A stretch of DNA of 50,483 bases from Pseudomonas citronellolis (GTDB lineage: Bacteria > Pseudomonadota > Gammaproteobacteria > Pseudomonadales > Pseudomonadaceae): assembly GCF_029335315.1 (NCBI RefSeq), contig NZ_JARJLT010000331.1, positions 1 through 50,483 of the forward strand, given 5' to 3'. Below are positions 17,006 through 26,105 of the stretch, piece after piece. A program made the translations under genes and the position numbers. Below the pieces are notes generated by a model. That model was not told where the DNA came from and did not search any database. It saw only the letters and a program-made list of their open reading frames with translations. The stretch's first letter is position 1. Each line of letters starts with the position of its first letter.

Positions 17006-18039
17006 GCCGGCAGCCGGTCGTGCGCCAGCGGCTGGCGCATGACCGGCGCTTCCAGGCTTTGCGAGCGGTCGCTGCTCGGCGGGCAACCGAAGCGCGCGCG
17101 GTAGGCGCGGGAGAAGTGCTCCATGGAGCCGAAGCCGGCGCTGGCGGCGACCTGGGCGACGCTCATGCGCGTCTGCTGGAGCAGGTTGTGGGCGCGCGCC
17201 AGGCGCAGCGACAGGTAGTACTTCAGCGGCGTCAGCCCGGTGTGCTGCATGAATTGCCGTTCCAGCTGCCGGCGCGACAGGCCGACCCGCGCCGCCAGTT
17301 CCTCGCAGCCCAGCGGCTCCTCCAGGTTCTGCTCCATCAGCGCGATGGCCCGCCCCAGGCGCCCGGCCTGGGCGTGCAGGCGGTGCTGGAAGCCGCTGAT
17401 CTGGCTGGCCTGGGGTTCGCGCACGCGCTCCACCAGCATGTGCATCGCCACCTCGCGAGCCAGGCCGGCGCCGGCCACGCCCTCCAGCCAGCCCAGCAGC
17501 ATGTCCAGCACGGCGGTGGCGCCGGCACAGGTCAGGCGCTTGCGCCCGGCCGAATAGAGCTGCGCGCGGGCCTGCACGCGCGGGTAGCTTTCCTGGAAGC
17601 CCTGCAGGTTGTCCCAGTGCACCGCGGCGGGGTGGCCGTCGAGCACACCGGCGGCGGCGAGCAGTTCGCTGCCGGTCTCGATGCCCATCAGCACCGCGCC
17701 GAACGCCGCCTGGCGCTTGAGCCAGGCCTTGAGCGCGGTGTCACGGGCGTGGCGGTGCACGTCGAAGCTGGCGATCACCGCGCAGACGTCGAACTCGCCC
17801 GGCTCGCCGATGCCTTGCTGGGCGGCGGCGAGCAAACCGTTGCTGGCCGGCACCGGCTTGCCGTCGAGCGACAGCAGGGTCCAGTCGAACAGCTTGCGCT
17901 GGGCCAGCCAGTTGGCGATCGACAGCGGCTCGATCAGCGCCGCCAGGCCGAAGTTGGAGAAGCACGGCAGCAGCAGGATGCCGATGCGCAGGGGCTCGCG
18001 GGCGAGGGGCGGCCAGTCGGCGCGCTCGGGGGTGTTCAT
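16993..18039 (-). CDS. GlxA/GbdR-type AraC-family regulator
   Basis: The 348-aa regulator has an N-terminal DJ-1/PfpI amidase-like domain (residues about 20-190; LRIGILLLPCFSNFGLAALIEPLSIANWL) and a C-terminal AraC helix-turn-helix pair (about 240-335). Relatives such as GbdR, CdhR, SouR and ArgR control catabolism of quaternary amines and amino acids in Pseudomonas. The start at 18039 gives MNTPERADWPP and the expected family length; the frame is open further upstream but without similarity. It is probably the regulator of the GMC/Rieske genes upstream. The 3' end overlaps the aldolase-family gene by 13 nt. Confidence 0.85.
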   Translation of the reverse strand: MNTPERADWPPLAREPLRIGILLLPCFSNFGLAALIEPLSIANWLAQRKLFDWTLLSLDGKPVPASNGLLAAAQQGIGEPGEFDVCAVIASFDVHRHARDTALKAWLKRQAAFGAVLMGIETGSELLAAAGVLDGHPAAVHWDNLQGFQESYPRVQARAQLYSAGRKRLTCAGATAVLDMLLGWLEGVAGAGLAREVAMHMLVERVREPQASQISGFQHRLHAQAGRLGRAIALMEQNLEEPLGCEELAARVGLSRRQLERQFMQHTGLTPLKYYLSLRLARAHNLLQQTRMSVAQVAASAGFGSMEHFSRAYRARFGCPPSSDRSQSLEAPVMRQPLAHDRLPAQLR

Positions 18040-18061
18040 GGCTGCATCCGGCACTCTGCTG

Positions 18062-18086
18062 GGCGCCGGCTGCATCGGCCGGCGCC
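18062..18086. repeat. Perfect GC-rich palindrome in the regulator leader
   Basis: GGCGCCGGC and GCCGGCGCC flank a 7-nt loop, 23 nt before the regulator's ATG. It could form a stem in the leader or serve as a binding site. No T tract follows on either strand. Confidence 0.5.
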
Positions 18087-18100
18087 GCGTGGATGGGAAA

Positions 18101-18132
18101 GGCCCACCGCCCTTATGCAAAGGCAGTGGGCC
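18101..18132 (-). terminator. Possible terminator after the GMC oxidoreductase gene
   Basis: On the minus strand GGCCCACTGCC pairs with GGCGGTGGGCC (one G-T pair) and is followed by TTTCCC. It would end the Rieske-GMC transcript before the regulator gene. The short T run makes it only a moderate candidate. Confidence 0.5.
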
Positions 18133-18151
18133 GGGTTTGGCAAGCGGCGAT

Positions 18152-19813
18152 TCAGCGTTGGCACTCGCGCCAGCGCGGGTGCAGCCAGACCGCCGCGTCG
18201 CTGGGCGCCAGCGGCGGCTTGCCGAGGATCAGGTCGCTGGCCTTCTCGGCGATCATCACCGTCGGCGCGTTGGTATTGCCGCTGACGATCTCCGGCATGA
18301 TCGACGCGTCCACCACCCGCAGCCCGCGCAGGCCGTGCACGCGCAGCTGGGCGTCGACCACCGCCTCGGGGTCGCCGGCCGGGCCCATCTTGCAGGTGCC
18401 GCTGGCGTGGTAGCCGGTCTCGGTGACCCGCCGCGCCCAGGCGTCCAGCTGGGCGTCGTCGAGCTGGTCGGCGCCGGGCACCAGTTCTTCGCCGGCGTAG
18501 GCGCGCAGGGCCGGCTGCGCCAGCACCTCGCGCACCAGGCGGGCGCCGGCGCGCATGTCCTCGCGGTCGCGCGCGGTCTTCAGGTAGTTGAAGAGGATGC
18601 GCGGCGCCTGGCGCGGATCGGCGCTGGCCAGGCTGACGCTGCCCAGGCTGGTCGGGCGCATCAGGTCGATGTGCACCTGGAAGGCGTGGTCTGGCACCAG
18701 GTCGACGCTGCCCGGCTGTACCGCCAGGGGCATGAAGGTCAGTTGCAGGTCGGGGTGCTCGACGCCGGCCCGCGAGCGGATGAACGCGCCAGCCTCGAAG
18801 TGGTTGCTGGCCGCCAGGCCATCATGGCGGGCGAACCAGCGCGCGCCCACCAGCCATTTGCCTGGCGCGCGGGTCCAGGGGTAGATGCTCACCGGGCGCT
18901 TGCAGCGGTACTGCACCACGGTGTCCGGGTGGTCGTTGAGGCGCTGGCCGACGCCGGGCAGGTCGCGCAGCGGGCGGATGCCCAGGCGTTGCAGCGCCTC
19001 GGCCGGGCCGACGCCGGAGAGCATCAGCAGCTGCGGCGAGTTGATCGCCCCGGCGCACAGCAGCACCTCGCGGCGCGCGCGGACCTGGCGCAGCTCGCCG
19101 TCCATCTCGAACTCCACGCCGCAGGCCGCGTCGCCGTCGAAGAGGATGCGCCGGCTCAGCGCCGAGGTCGCCACCGTGACGTTGCCGCCGGCCAGGGCCT
19201 CGGCCAGGTAGCCGCGCGCGGTGCTCCAGCGCTTGCCGTCGCGGGTGGTGCGGTCCACCGGGCCGAAGGCTTCCTGGCGCTGGCCGTTGAGGTCGGCGCT
19301 GTAGCCGTAGCCGGCTTCCTGGCCGGCGTCGAGGAAGGCCCGGCACAGGGGTGGCGAGGTGTCGCCGGGGGTGACGTGCAGCGGGCCGTCGCCGCCGCGA
19401 TAGGCGTCGGCGCCGTCGCGGTGGGTCTGCGCGCGGATGAAGTAGGGCAGCACCTCGCGGTAGCTCCAGCCGTCGCAGCCGCGCGCGGCCCAGCCGTCGT
19501 AGTCGCGGGCGTGGCCACGGATGTAGACCATGCCGTTGATCGACGAGGAGCCGCCGAGGGTGCGCCCGCGCGGCGTGCCGATGCGCCGACCGTCCAGCCA
19601 CGGCTCCGGCTCGCTGGTGTAGCTCCAGTTGTAGCGCGTGCCGCCGACCACGATGCCGACCGCCGAGGGCATGTCGATGGTCCAGCTGCGGTCCGGCGGG
19701 CCGGATTCCAGCACCAGGATGCGCAGCGCCGGGTCCGCGCCCAGGCGCCGGGCCAGCACACAGCCGGCCGAGCCGGCGCCGACGATGACGTAGTCGTACT
19801 CCTTGGCGAGCAT
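18152..19813 (-). CDS. GMC-family FAD oxidoreductase, choline-dehydrogenase-like
   Basis: The 553-aa flavoprotein has an N-terminal FAD site (YDYVIVGAGSAGCVLARRL, residues 6-24), GMC signature 1 (RTLGGSSSINGMVYIRG about 82-98), and the catalytic C-terminal His in YHASGTCKMG followed by VSGNTNAPTVMIAEKASD. It would oxidise an alcohol to an aldehyde. It starts 11 nt after the Rieske gene's stop and has a GAGGAG ribosome-binding site. Many Pseudomonas paralogues exist, so BetA identity cannot be claimed; true BetA usually sits with betB and betI, which are absent here. Confidence 0.85.
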   Translation of the reverse strand: MLAKEYDYVIVGAGSAGCVLARRLGADPALRILVLESGPPDRSWTIDMPSAVGIVVGGTRYNWSYTSEPEPWLDGRRIGTPRGRTLGGSSSINGMVYIRGHARDYDGWAARGCDGWSYREVLPYFIRAQTHRDGADAYRGGDGPLHVTPGDTSPPLCRAFLDAGQEAGYGYSADLNGQRQEAFGPVDRTTRDGKRWSTARGYLAEALAGGNVTVATSALSRRILFDGDAACGVEFEMDGELRQVRARREVLLCAGAINSPQLLMLSGVGPAEALQRLGIRPLRDLPGVGQRLNDHPDTVVQYRCKRPVSIYPWTRAPGKWLVGARWFARHDGLAASNHFEAGAFIRSRAGVEHPDLQLTFMPLAVQPGSVDLVPDHAFQVHIDLMRPTSLGSVSLASADPRQAPRILFNYLKTARDREDMRAGARLVREVLAQPALRAYAGEELVPGADQLDDAQLDAWARRVTETGYHASGTCKMGPAGDPEAVVDAQLRVHGLRGLRVVDASIMPEIVSGNTNAPTVMIAEKASDLILGKPPLAPSDAAVWLHPRWRECQR

Positions 19814-19824
19814 GGCCTGTCTCC

Positions 19825-20979
19825 TCAGCGGATGCCGTTGAACACCAGCTTGTGGAAGTGGTGCACCAGGTGTTCGCTCTCGTTGCTGCGCTCGGCGTCG
19901 ATCATGTAGCGGCCCTGGTCGTAGCCGAGCGAATGCAGGCCCTTCTGCACGGTGACGTTGAGCTCGATGTCTTCCGGGCCGAGTTCCTCGTTCATCCACT
20001 TCATGCAGGCGTGGGACACCGCCGGCACTTCCTCGTGGGGGCTGTAGTAGCCGAAGCGCAGCAGCGAGCGCTCGGCGTCCAGCGGGATCATCACGAAGGT
20101 GCCGAGGAACTCGGAGAACGGGAAGGTGTAGAAGGTGTTGTTCGGCCACAAGCCGATGTTGAAGAAGCGCTCGTTGGGGTTGCGCGGGCCGTTCAGCGGT
20201 ACGCCGTAGGCTTCCTCGGCGGCGAGGTTGGCCGGAGCGATGTAGGTCCACCAGTTGTCGCGTTTGGTCAAGCGGTAGCCCTTGAAGTCGATCAGCTTGG
20301 CCAGGTCGATGTGGCAGGGCCCGGAGAGCTTGAAGTGATAGCCCTCGATGGAGTTGTCCATGATGACCTTCCAGTTGGCCGGGACTATCACGTCCTGCTC
20401 CTCGATCAGGCGCATCCGCCCGAGGTCGGGGAATACCTCGCGCATTTCCTGGTCGGCGCCGGGGAACAGCTCGGCCATCGACGGCGCCTCGGCGTCGAAG
20501 TTGAAGTAGACGAAGCCGCCCAGTTCCTCGACGCGCAGTTTGGGAATGTTGAACTGCTGCTTGTCGAAGGCGATCAGCCGCTCGCTGCGCGGCGCGCTGC
20601 GCAGGCTGCCGTCCATCTCGTAGCACCAGGAGTGGTAGGCGCAGCGCAGTACGCGGGTGTCGGCGCCGCGACGGACGTTCAGCAGGCGGTTGCCGCGGTG
20701 CTGGCAGACGTTGTGGAAGGCGTTGATCTTGCCGTCGTTGCCGCAGGCCACCACCACGCTCTGGTCGAAGATGTCGCAGACCACGAACTGTCCGGGCTCG
20801 GCGAACTCGTTGCGGTGCCCGGCCAGGTGCCAGGCGCTCATGAAGATGCGCTCGCGCTCGGCGGCGAAGATGCCCTGGTCGAAGAAGTAGCGCGAGGGGA
20901 GGGTGAAGGCCTCCTCCGGACGCTGCTCGGCCCAGCCTTCCACGGGAGTGCTCTGCTTGATCTGCTCGATGGATTGCAT
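19825..20979 (-). CDS. Rieske non-haem iron oxygenase, alpha subunit
   Basis: The 384-aa protein has a Rieske [2Fe-2S] domain with C92-x-H94 and C113-x2-H116 (CQHRGNRLL...CAYHSW). The mononuclear iron ligands H215 and H223 ([13 protein letters not shown]) follow, with E212 just before as in the bridging acid of GbcA/CntA-type enzymes. It resembles the quaternary-amine demethylase group (glycine betaine, carnitine, stachydrine) more than aromatic-ring dioxygenases, and no beta subunit is near. No electron-transfer reductase is encoded in the window, so it must use one from elsewhere. The start at 20979 has a GGAGGAG ribosome-binding site. It leads the GMC gene. Confidence 0.85.
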   Translation of the reverse strand: MQSIEQIKQSTPVEGWAEQRPEEAFTLPSRYFFDQGIFAAERERIFMSAWHLAGHRNEFAEPGQFVVCDIFDQSVVVACGNDGKINAFHNVCQHRGNRLLNVRRGADTRVLRCAYHSWCYEMDGSLRSAPRSERLIAFDKQQFNIPKLRVEELGGFVYFNFDAEAPSMAELFPGADQEMREVFPDLGRMRLIEEQDVIVPANWKVIMDNSIEGYHFKLSGPCHIDLAKLIDFKGYRLTKRDNWWTYIAPANLAAEEAYGVPLNGPRNPNERFFNIGLWPNNTFYTFPFSEFLGTFVMIPLDAERSLLRFGYYSPHEEVPAVSHACMKWMNEELGPEDIELNVTVQKGLHSLGYDQGRYMIDAERSNESEHLVHHFHKLVFNGIR

Positions 20980-21196
20980 GTCTGGTCTCCTCCAGGCATC
21001 GCCCCTCGGAATGGGGGCTCGCTGCACAAGCAATCTAGGTGACGCCAAACGCTCGCTCTTGATGGAATGCGACAAGTTCACGCGGTCGGCGGGCGCTTGC
21101 CTCCCGGCGGCTTTCCCCGCAAGATCGCGCGCTCGCTGGCGCGGCGAGGTAGAATCGCCGCAAAGTGCAGTCGTACCCCGCAGGTGCAGTGAAGAC

Positions 21197-22255
21197 ATGA
21201 CGCAGATTTCCGAACGCCTCCTGGTCCAGGCCCATCTCGCCGCCAAGCAGCCGCGCGTGCTCAGCGCCGCCGAGGAAGCCGAGTACCGCCAGGCCATCGC
21301 CGCCGAGCTCAAGGCGCAGAACGCCGTGCTGGTGGCGCACTACTATTGCGACCCGGTGATCCAGGCCCTGGCCGAGGAAACCGGCGGTTGCGTCTCCGAC
21401 TCCCTGGAGATGGCCCGCTTCGGCAACCAGCACGCGGCGCAGACCGTGGTGGTGGCCGGGGTGCGCTTCATGGGCGAGACGGCGAAGATCCTCAACCCCG
21501 AGAAGCGCGTGCTGATGCCGACCCTGGAGGCCACCTGCTCCCTCGACCTGGGCTGCCCGGTGGACGAGTTCTCGGCCTTCTGCGACCAGCATCCGGAACG
21601 CACCGTGGTGGTCTACGCGAACACCTCGGCGGCGGTGAAGGCGCGCGCCGACTGGGTGGTGACCTCCAGCTGCGCGGTGGAGATCGTCGAGCACCTGATG
21701 GATAACGGCGAGCCGATCCTCTGGGCCCCGGACCAGCACCTGGGCCGCTACATCCAGCGCGAGACCGGTGCCGACATGCTGCTCTGGGACGGCGCCTGCA
21801 TCGTCCACGAGGAGTTCAAGGCCAAGCAGCTGGAAGACCTCAAGGCGCTGTACCCGGACGCGGCCATCCTGGTCCACCCGGAATCGCCCGAGGCGGTGGT
21901 CGACCTGGCCGACGCGGTGGGCTCCACCAGCCAGCTGATCAAGGCGGCGCAGACCCTGCCGAACAAGCGCTTCATCGTCGCCACCGACCGCGGCATCTTC
22001 TACAAGATGCAGCAGCTGTGCCCGGACAAGGAATTCATCGAGGCACCCACCGCCGGCAACGGCGCGGCCTGCCGCAGCTGCGCGCACTGCCCGTGGATGG
22101 CCATGAACACCCTGGAGCGCACCCTGGCCTGCCTGAAGGAAGGCAGCGGCGAGATCTTCGTCGACCCGGCGCTGATTCCCCGGGCCATCCGCCCGCTCAA
22201 GCGCATGCTGGAATTCACCCAGGCGGCCAAGCTGAAGGTGGCGGGCAACGCCTGA
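21197..22255 (+). CDS. nadA: Quinolinate synthase NadA
   Basis: NadA condenses iminoaspartate with dihydroxyacetone phosphate to give quinolinate in NAD synthesis. The 352-aa protein shows the cysteines of the [4Fe-4S] cluster within [20 protein letters not shown] and [10 protein letters not shown]. The start at 21197 (MTQISERLL) gives the family length; the frame is open further upstream but unrelated. A TAGAAT at 21150-21155 may be its -10. In P. aeruginosa the next genes are the same as here, from bepA onward. Confidence 0.97.
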   Translation: MTQISERLLVQAHLAAKQPRVLSAAEEAEYRQAIAAELKAQNAVLVAHYYCDPVIQALAEETGGCVSDSLEMARFGNQHAAQTVVVAGVRFMGETAKILNPEKRVLMPTLEATCSLDLGCPVDEFSAFCDQHPERTVVVYANTSAAVKARADWVVTSSCAVEIVEHLMDNGEPILWAPDQHLGRYIQRETGADMLLWDGACIVHEEFKAKQLEDLKALYPDAAILVHPESPEAVVDLADAVGSTSQLIKAAQTLPNKRFIVATDRGIFYKMQQLCPDKEFIEAPTAGNGAACRSCAHCPWMAMNTLERTLACLKEGSGEIFVDPALIPRAIRPLKRMLEFTQAAKLKVAGNA

Positions 22256-22272
22256 GCCTTGCGGCGCACATG

Positions 22273-22300
22273 AAAAAGCCCGGCATCCGCCGGGCTTTTT
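22273..22300 (+). terminator. Terminator of nadA
   Basis: The perfect 12-bp stem AAAAAGCCCGGC / GCCGGGCTTTTT has an ATCC loop and lies 17 nt after the nadA stop. The A and T tracts would let it work in both directions. Confidence 0.93.
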
Positions 22301-22333
22301 CGTTTCCGTCACATAGGCCATGAGGCTTTCCCA

Positions 22334-22380
22334 TAGGAGCGCGCCCTGGGCGCGAGTCGCGGGCATGGCCCGCTCCTACG
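22334..22380. repeat. REP-like element, TAGGAGCGCG family, copy 2
   Basis: TAGGAGCGCGCCC...GGCCCGCTCCTACG is an imperfect inverted repeat very like the one at 13031-13075. Confidence 0.75.
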
Positions 22381-22424
22381 GGATTGCATCCGGCAGCAGG
22401 AGGAACAGCGGCGCCCGGGGCGAT

Positions 22425-22509
22425 GGCGGATAACGCCGTAGGCGTTATGCGCCCTACGGGGGCGTGGCGTGGGGGCGTAGGGCGAATAACCGTTCGCGGT
22501 TATCCGCCG
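22425..22509. repeat. GGATAAC palindromic repeat doublet, locus 2
   Basis: GGCGGATAACGCC...GGCGTTATGCGCCCTACG (22425-22458) is followed 17 bp later by CGTAGGGCGAATAACC...GGTTATCCGCCG (22476-22509) in opposite orientation. It lies between the convergent ends of nadA and bepA. Confidence 0.88.
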
Positions 22510-22544
22510 CCCTGTGGGTAGGCTGCCACGCGCCGGCCGGTGCC

Positions 22545-23981
22545 TCAGCCGCGCATCATTTCCTTGAGGATCTTCTCCTGCTCGCGGAACGCCTGCTGGC
22601 GCGCGTCCAGCTTGGCCGCCAGGGTGAAGTTGCCGGCGGCGCGGCGCTTGGCGAAGTCCAGTTGCTCGATGGCCGAGGGGTAGTCGCCGGTCAGCGCCAG
22701 GTACTCGGCGCGCGCCTGGTGCACGCCGATGGCGTTGCCGTCGATGGTCCGGGCGTCGGCCAGGCGGCTCCACACGTCCGGGTCCAGCGGGCGGTCCTGG
22801 CTCAGCTTGAGCAGGATCTTCTCGGCCTCGGCGGCCTTGTTCTGCTTGAGCAGGATGTCGGTCTGGGCCTGGATCAGCGGGTAGTTGCCGGGGTACTGGC
22901 CAAGCAGGCGCTGGACCCGCGACAGGGCGTCGCCGAGCTTGTTCGAGGTGATGTCGAGATCGACCTGGGCGAGGTTGTAGGCGACGTCGTTGGGCGCCCC
23001 GGCCAGCAGCGGCTGCAGGGTGGCGCGGGCGTCGTTGAGCTGGCCGACGCGGATCTGCGACAGCGCCAGGCCGTAGCGCGCGGCGTCGAGCTTGGGATTG
23101 TCGTCGAGCATGGCGCGGAAACGCTTGCCGGCGATGCCCGGGGTCTCTTCGAAGATCAGCTGCACGCGGGCGCGCATCTGCTGGTAGCGCAGCGAGTCTT
23201 CCTTGCCGCCCTGCGGGTACTGCTCGGCGCGGTTGCGGGTGTCGGCGATACGCGAGTCGGTCACCGGGTGGGTGAGGAGGAATTCCGGCGGCCGCGCGTC
23301 GTAGCGGTACTGCCGCGCCAGGCGCTCGAACATGGTCGGCATGGAGCGCGGGTCGTAGCCGGCGCGGACCATGTTGGTCACCCCGACGCGGTCGGCTTCC
23401 TGCTCGTTCTGCCGGGAGAAGCGCAGCTGGTTCTGGATCGCCGCCGCCTGGGTCGAGGCGATGGCGGCGATGCCGGCGTCGCCGGCGCCGGCCGCCGCGG
23501 CGATGATGCCGGCGAGCATGGCCGCCATCACCGGCACCTGCATCTGTTTCTGCGCCTCCAGGCCACGGGCGAAGTGGCGCTGGATCAGGTGGCCGAGTTC
23601 GTGGGCCAGCACCGCGGCGTATTCGCCTTCGGTCTGGGCGTAGAGGAACAGGCCGCCGTTGACCCCGATGACCCCGCCGGGCGCGGCGAAGGCGTTGATC
23701 TGCGGGTCCTTGATCATGATGAACGCCAGGCGGTGGTCCTGCAGGTCGCTGGTTTCCGCCAGGCGATAGACGCTGGACTCGACGAAGTCCTTGAGCTGCG
23801 CGTCGTTGATGGTTTCGACCTGGTTGCGCAGCATGCTCAACCAGGCGCGACCGAGCTGGAACTCCTGTTCCGGGGAGACGATGGCCGAGCTGGAGTCGCC
23901 CAGAGCGGGCAGGTCGTCGGCCTGCGTGGGCATGGCCAGCAGGCAGGCAAGCGACAGCAGGGCGGGGCGCAGTACTTTCAT
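22545..23981 (-). CDS. bepA: Periplasmic M48 metalloprotease/chaperone BepA
   Basis: The 478-aa protein has a signal peptide (MKVLRPALLSLACLLAMPTQA, about 21 residues), an M48 zinc-protease domain with H127-E128-L-G-H131 and a third ligand in NEQEADRVG, and a TPR C-terminal half (about 300-478). BepA degrades or helps fold stalled LptD and BAM substrates in the periplasm. It is divergent from the TusA-like gene and convergent with nadA, as I recall for PA1005. Confidence 0.93.
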   Translation of the reverse strand: MKVLRPALLSLACLLAMPTQADDLPALGDSSSAIVSPEQEFQLGRAWLSMLRNQVETINDAQLKDFVESSVYRLAETSDLQDHRLAFIMIKDPQINAFAAPGGVIGVNGGLFLYAQTEGEYAAVLAHELGHLIQRHFARGLEAQKQMQVPVMAAMLAGIIAAAAGAGDAGIAAIASTQAAAIQNQLRFSRQNEQEADRVGVTNMVRAGYDPRSMPTMFERLARQYRYDARPPEFLLTHPVTDSRIADTRNRAEQYPQGGKEDSLRYQQMRARVQLIFEETPGIAGKRFRAMLDDNPKLDAARYGLALSQIRVGQLNDARATLQPLLAGAPNDVAYNLAQVDLDITSNKLGDALSRVQRLLGQYPGNYPLIQAQTDILLKQNKAAEAEKILLKLSQDRPLDPDVWSRLADARTIDGNAIGVHQARAEYLALTGDYPSAIEQLDFAKRRAAGNFTLAAKLDARQQAFREQEKILKEMMRG

Positions 23982-24192
23982 GTACAGGGAGCTCGTTCCG
24001 GGAAAGCCACTACTTTAGCCGCAGCTCGTCGCCACTGCCTAGGTCGTGGCGGCGCGGGCGCGCCGTGGCTGCGCGCTACTTTCCTTGTAGGCCGCGAGCC
24101 TGAAGGTTTGCTTAAGGAAAGCGCGGGCGCGCCGGGTGGTCAGTTTTCCAACGGATTCGGTATCCTTGGGCGCCCAACGCGGAGCTTTCGCC

Positions 24193-24444
24193 ATGCCATC
24201 TGTCTCGTCCGCCGAAATCCCTTGTGACGCGGAACTGGACGCCAGCGGTCTCAATTGTCCCTTGCCCCTGCTCAAGGCCAAGCTGGAACTCAACCGCCTG
24301 GCCAGCGGCCAGGTGCTCAAGGTCACCGCCACCGACGCCGGTTCGCAGCGCGATTTCCGCGCCTTCGCCCAGCTGGCGGGGCACCAATTGCTGCGCGAAG
24401 AGGTCGAAGACGGCCTGTTCCGCTATTGGTTGCGTAAGAAATAG
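24193..24444 (+). CDS. TusA/YedF/SirA-family sulfur-carrier protein
   Basis: The 83-aa protein has the CPxP motif at C22-P-L-P (ASGLNCPLPLLKAK). Its cysteine would carry persulfide sulfur. The P. aeruginosa counterpart at this place (PA1006, from memory) is linked to molybdenum homeostasis and nitrate use. The start at 24193 follows GGAG with 8-nt spacing; an upstream in-frame ATG at 24136 has no similarity. It is 50 nt before the permease gene. Confidence 0.92.
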   Translation: MPSVSSAEIPCDAELDASGLNCPLPLLKAKLELNRLASGQVLKVTATDAGSQRDFRAFAQLAGHQLLREEVEDGLFRYWLRKK

Positions 24445-24494
24445 CCCGCTTCCGGGCGCCCGGGATGGCGCCCCTTTCGTCCGCAGGAAACCCG

Positions 24495-25574
24495 ATGCTC
24501 AAAGTTCTGCAAGGCTGGATGCAGCGCTACTTCTCCGATGAGGAGGCAGTGGTACTGGCCGTCATCCTGGCGCTTGGCTTCACCGTCATCCTGGCCTTCG
24601 GCAGCATGCTCGCGCCGGTACTCGCGGCCATGGTCATCGCCTTCCTGATCAAGGGCCTGCAGGGCCACCTGGAGCGCCTGCGAGTGCCCCGGCTGTTCGC
24701 CCTGTGGCTGGTCTACGTGCTGTTCCTGGGCATGCTCGCGCTGTTCCTGCTGGTGCTGGTGCCGCTGATCTGGAAACAGCTGTTCACCCTGCTCAACGAG
24801 TTGCCGCGGATGCTCGGCGAATGGCAGTCGGTGCTGCTGATGCTGCCCGAGCGCTACCCCTCGATGGTCACCGAGGAACAGGTGCTGAAGCTGATCGACA
24901 CCGCCCGCAACGAACTCGGCCAGGTCGGCCAGTGGGCGCTCACGTTCTCGCTCTCGGGCCTGCCGGTGCTGGTCAACATCATGATCTACCTGGTGCTGGT
25001 GCCGATCCTGGTGTTCTTCTTCCTCAAGGACCGCCGGCGCTTCTACGACTGGTTCCACAGCTACCTGCCGCGCGAGCGCGGGCTGATGAAGCAGGTGTGG
25101 GCGGAGATGGACAAGCAGATCGCCAACTACATCCGCGGCAAGGTCATTGAGATCCTCATCACCGGCGGCGCCACCTACCTGGCCTTCGTCGTGCTCGGGC
25201 TCAACTACCCGGCGCTGCTGGCGCTGCTGGTCGGCCTGTCGGTGGTGGTGCCTTACATAGGCGCGGTGGTGGTCACGGTGCCGGTGGCGATGATCGCGTT
25301 CTTCCAGTGGGGCTGGGGCGACCAGTTCATCTACCTGATGGCGGTCCACGCGATCATCCAGGCGGTGGACGGCAACGTGCTGGTGCCGCTACTGTTCTCC
25401 GAGGCGGTGAACCTGCACCCGGTGGCGATCATCTGCGCGGTGTTGCTGTTCGGCGGCCTGTGGGGCTTCTGGGGGGTGTTCTTCGCCATTCCCCTGGCGA
25501 CCCTGGTCAAGGCCGTGCTCGACGCCTGGCCGCGGCAGCCGGAGCCGCAGCCACAGGTCAGCCCGCTGATGTAA
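24495..25574 (+). CDS. AI-2E/PerM-family membrane permease
   Basis: The 359-aa inner-membrane protein has about seven or eight hydrophobic segments, two near 22-60, one near 75-100, others between 155 and 340. The conserved family stretch VPYIGAVVVTVPVAMIAF and the C-terminal IPLATLVKAVLDAW are visible. The function of most PerM-like proteins is undefined. An AGGAAA ribosome-binding site supports the ATG at 24495. It forms an operon with the TusA-like gene. Confidence 0.9.
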   Translation: MLKVLQGWMQRYFSDEEAVVLAVILALGFTVILAFGSMLAPVLAAMVIAFLIKGLQGHLERLRVPRLFALWLVYVLFLGMLALFLLVLVPLIWKQLFTLLNELPRMLGEWQSVLLMLPERYPSMVTEEQVLKLIDTARNELGQVGQWALTFSLSGLPVLVNIMIYLVLVPILVFFFLKDRRRFYDWFHSYLPRERGLMKQVWAEMDKQIANYIRGKVIEILITGGATYLAFVVLGLNYPALLALLVGLSVVVPYIGAVVVTVPVAMIAFFQWGWGDQFIYLMAVHAIIQAVDGNVLVPLLFSEAVNLHPVAIICAVLLFGGLWGFWGVFFAIPLATLVKAVLDAWPRQPEPQPQVSPLM

Positions 25575-25577
25575 ATG

Positions 25578-25604
25578 AAAAAGGCCGCTCTCGAGCGGCC
25601 TTTT
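25578..25604. terminator. Bidirectional terminator between permease and bcp
   Basis: AAAAAGGCCGCTC / GAGCGGCCTTTT with a 2-nt loop lies between the convergent permease and bcp genes, with A and T tracts on the two sides. Confidence 0.93.
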
Positions 25605-25619
25605 GCATGCGGGCGGAAC

Positions 25620-26093
25620 TCAGGCCTTGGCCAGTTCCTCGGCCGCGGCGAGCACCGCGTCCACGTGCCCGGGCACCTTGACCCCGCGCCATTCGCGGCG
25701 CAGCACGCCCTTGGCGTCGATCAGGAAGGTGCTGCGGTCCACGCCCAGGTATTCCTTGCCGTAGAGCTTCTTCAGCTTGATCACGTCGAACAGCTGGCAG
25801 AGCGCTTCGTCCTTGTCGCTGATCAGCTCGAAGGGGAAGCACTGCTTGGCCTTGAAGTTCTCGTGGGATTTAAGGCCGTCGCGGGAGACGCCGAAGATCA
25901 GGGTGTTGGCCTTGGCGAAGGCCTCGATCTTGTCGCGGAAGCCCTGGCCTTCGGTGGTGCAGCCGGGGGTGCTGTCCTTGGGATAGAAATACAGCACCAC
26001 CTGCTGGCCCTTCAGGGCCGAGAGCTGCACCTGCTGGCCGCTGGTGGCCGCGGCCTGGAAATCGGCGACGGGTTGGTCGAGTTCGACAGCCAT
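25620..26093 (-). CDS. bcp: Thioredoxin-dependent peroxiredoxin Bcp
   Basis: The 157-aa Bcp/PrxQ peroxiredoxin reduces hydroperoxides. The peroxidatic C45 lies in PGCTTE. The resolving Cys that E. coli Bcp has five residues later is absent (Q50), so it should behave as a 1-Cys type, or use one of the later cysteines (in KQCFPF or ALCQLF). It lies 12 nt after gcvR and is probably co-transcribed with it. Confidence 0.94.
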   Translation of the reverse strand: MAVELDQPVADFQAAATSGQQVQLSALKGQQVVLYFYPKDSTPGCTTEGQGFRDKIEAFAKANTLIFGVSRDGLKSHENFKAKQCFPFELISDKDEALCQLFDVIKLKKLYGKEYLGVDRSTFLIDAKGVLRREWRGVKVPGHVDAVLAAAEELAKA

Positions 26094-26105
26094 GGGGGTC
26101 TCCTG

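Noticed and set aside
18152-20626. A single long protein made of Rieske-shadow and GMC parts (824 codons)
   Set aside because: The frame is open upstream of the GMC start only as a shadow of the Rieske gene. The GMC gene begins at 19813 with GAGGAG and the FAD motif, and the Rieske gene is in another frame.
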